Shown: positions 63,384 to 64,000 of the stretch, one piece after another
Layout of the letters: every line of letters begins with the position of its first letter
How positions within the stretch are numbered: the first letter of the stretch is position 1
NCBI GenBank assembly: GCA_019119645.1
Contig: DWWR01000108.1
Location: 20,805 to 84,804 of the forward strand
DNA: 64,000 nt
Origin: Anaerobutyricum faecale
Lineage (GTDB): Bacteria > Bacillota > Clostridia > Lachnospirales > Lachnospiraceae
Reading direction: 5' to 3'
The notes under the pieces: model-generated
The model's database searches: none
What the model was told of the DNA's origin: nothing
Seen by the model: only the letters and a program-made list of their open reading frames with translations
Program-made: the position numbers and the translations under genes

Positions 63384-64000
63384 GGGATTTGTAAATCTCT
63401 TTGCAGCCCACAGAAGGCTGCTTTACCGAAGACAAGGTATTGATAAAAGTTCTCCTCCTCCACTTCGGCAGACTGGTACCTGGCTGTATTTCATCAATAT
63501 AAATCAGACGCCTGCGCTCACAGTCGTCGTCAAACCATATCAATACCTCGTCTTCTCCAAATGCAGTCTACGTGCATAGAGATTTACAAAGAATCCTGGC
63601 TACCCTGGCGAAACAACAGATTGTGGCAGTTTTTGACTGTGGTCCATCGATGATAACAAAAATACCTGATTCAAACCGACAGAAGCGCTGCCCGTGCAGC
63701 TTGCTCTGCTGGTTCATGTCAGACAGAAGCGGCCGTAAATTTTGGTATCTGCTGATTCGTCTGTGGCCATAACCTGCTGTTTTATCAATGTAGCACAGGA
63801 TTTTTGTAAAGGTGGAACAAAGGTTTCTCAACAGGCAGATGGCGTTTTGGACACATACGGTTTTCGGCTGCGAGCTGTGAAGGAGGACTGGGGAAGACAT
63901 CTCATAAAGATATCCCTGGACCGTCCGACTGAGGGCCGAGACGGGCGAATCCGTATGTGTCCTTGCGACATTGTCTGTCTGAGCAGATAGCTGTTACCAC
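63384..64000 (-). repeat. Structured intergenic repeat, copy C (cut by the window end)
   Basis: Read on the minus strand this matches copies A and B along its length. Module 1 runs from the window edge (GTGGTAACAG) to CTTTGTTCCACC, with ACACATACGG / CCGTATGTGT inside. The module-2 inner stem is 63538-63556 with 63427-63445, a sequence unlike A or B but still paired. It encloses GACGACGACTGTGAGCGC and CTGCCGAAGTGGAGGAG. The outer stem is TTTGTAAATCTCT / AGAGATTTACAAA. Confidence 0.85.

Overview
The window looks like the chromosome of a spore-forming, anaerobic, gut-type Firmicute, most likely a Lachnospiraceae (Clostridia). The reasons are SpoVG, a CwlD-type spore-cortex amidase, a MecA-family adaptor, strong Shine-Dalgarno sites, a GlgC/GlgD pair, DUF1858, DUF6440, DUF3783, DUF3784 and DUF3795 proteins, and an F-type ATP synthase whose c subunit has the Na+-binding signature. 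The assignment is an inference from gene content; no rRNA or tRNA gene is present to confirm it.

Layout. 1-4 kb: FMN riboswitch (cut by the left edge), terminator and the riboflavin operon ribD-ribE-ribBA-ribH; the DHBP-synthase half of RibBA has lost its catalytic residues. 4-8 kb: phosphate ABC transporter pstSCAB behind a PhoP-box-like array, with an attenuator between pstS and pstC. 8-9.4 kb: a DUF1858 redox protein and a MecA-like adaptor. 9.6-14.3 kb: the cwlD cortex-amidase gene is split in two by a 3,957-bp element carrying a large serine recombinase, a small upstream ORF and an amtB-glnK ammonium operon. Joining the halves at a shared CACG core restores the DPGHGG zinc motif in frame, as in developmentally excised skin-like elements. 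14.5-23.3 kb: threonylcarbamoyl-AMP synthase, a phosphatase-like protein lacking its nucleophilic cysteine, and a complete ATP synthase operon. 23.4-32.6 kb: a DivIVA-like coiled-coil protein, HAD phosphatase, methyltransferase, a large membrane-anchored protein and a class A penicillin-binding protein with a Ser/Gly tail.

32.8-36.2 kb (minus strand): PRPP synthetase, a DnaI/DnaC-type helicase loader and a DnaD-like protein. 36.3-37.8 kb has no convincing gene. It holds two copies of a large structured repeat flanking a dense array of DnaA boxes, which resembles a replication origin beside the helicase-loader genes. A third copy of the repeat, inverted, runs off the right end. The copies keep base pairing while changing sequence in their stems, as expected of a structured RNA. 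37.9-41 kb: lipoprotein, CPBP protease, MurC. 41-44 kb: glycogen synthesis genes glgC and glgD, then spoVG and a transglutaminase remnant. 44-49 kb: an ABC exporter pair of the FtsX type and an ACT-domain protein. 49-53.6 kb: a run of small accessory genes (acetyltransferases, a GNAT-Nudix fusion, a toxin-antitoxin pair). 53.7-60.4 kb: a teichoic-acid transferase fused in frame to peptidyl-tRNA hydrolase, then mfd and a PrsA-like lipoprotein. 60.6-63.3 kb (minus strand): formamidase, its LysR-type neighbour and a DUF3783 protein.

Nitrogen theme: the amtB-glnK operon and the formamidase gene are 49 kb apart, yet each has a leader with the same 13-nt sequence leading into an intrinsic terminator. 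This suggests one shared antitermination control.
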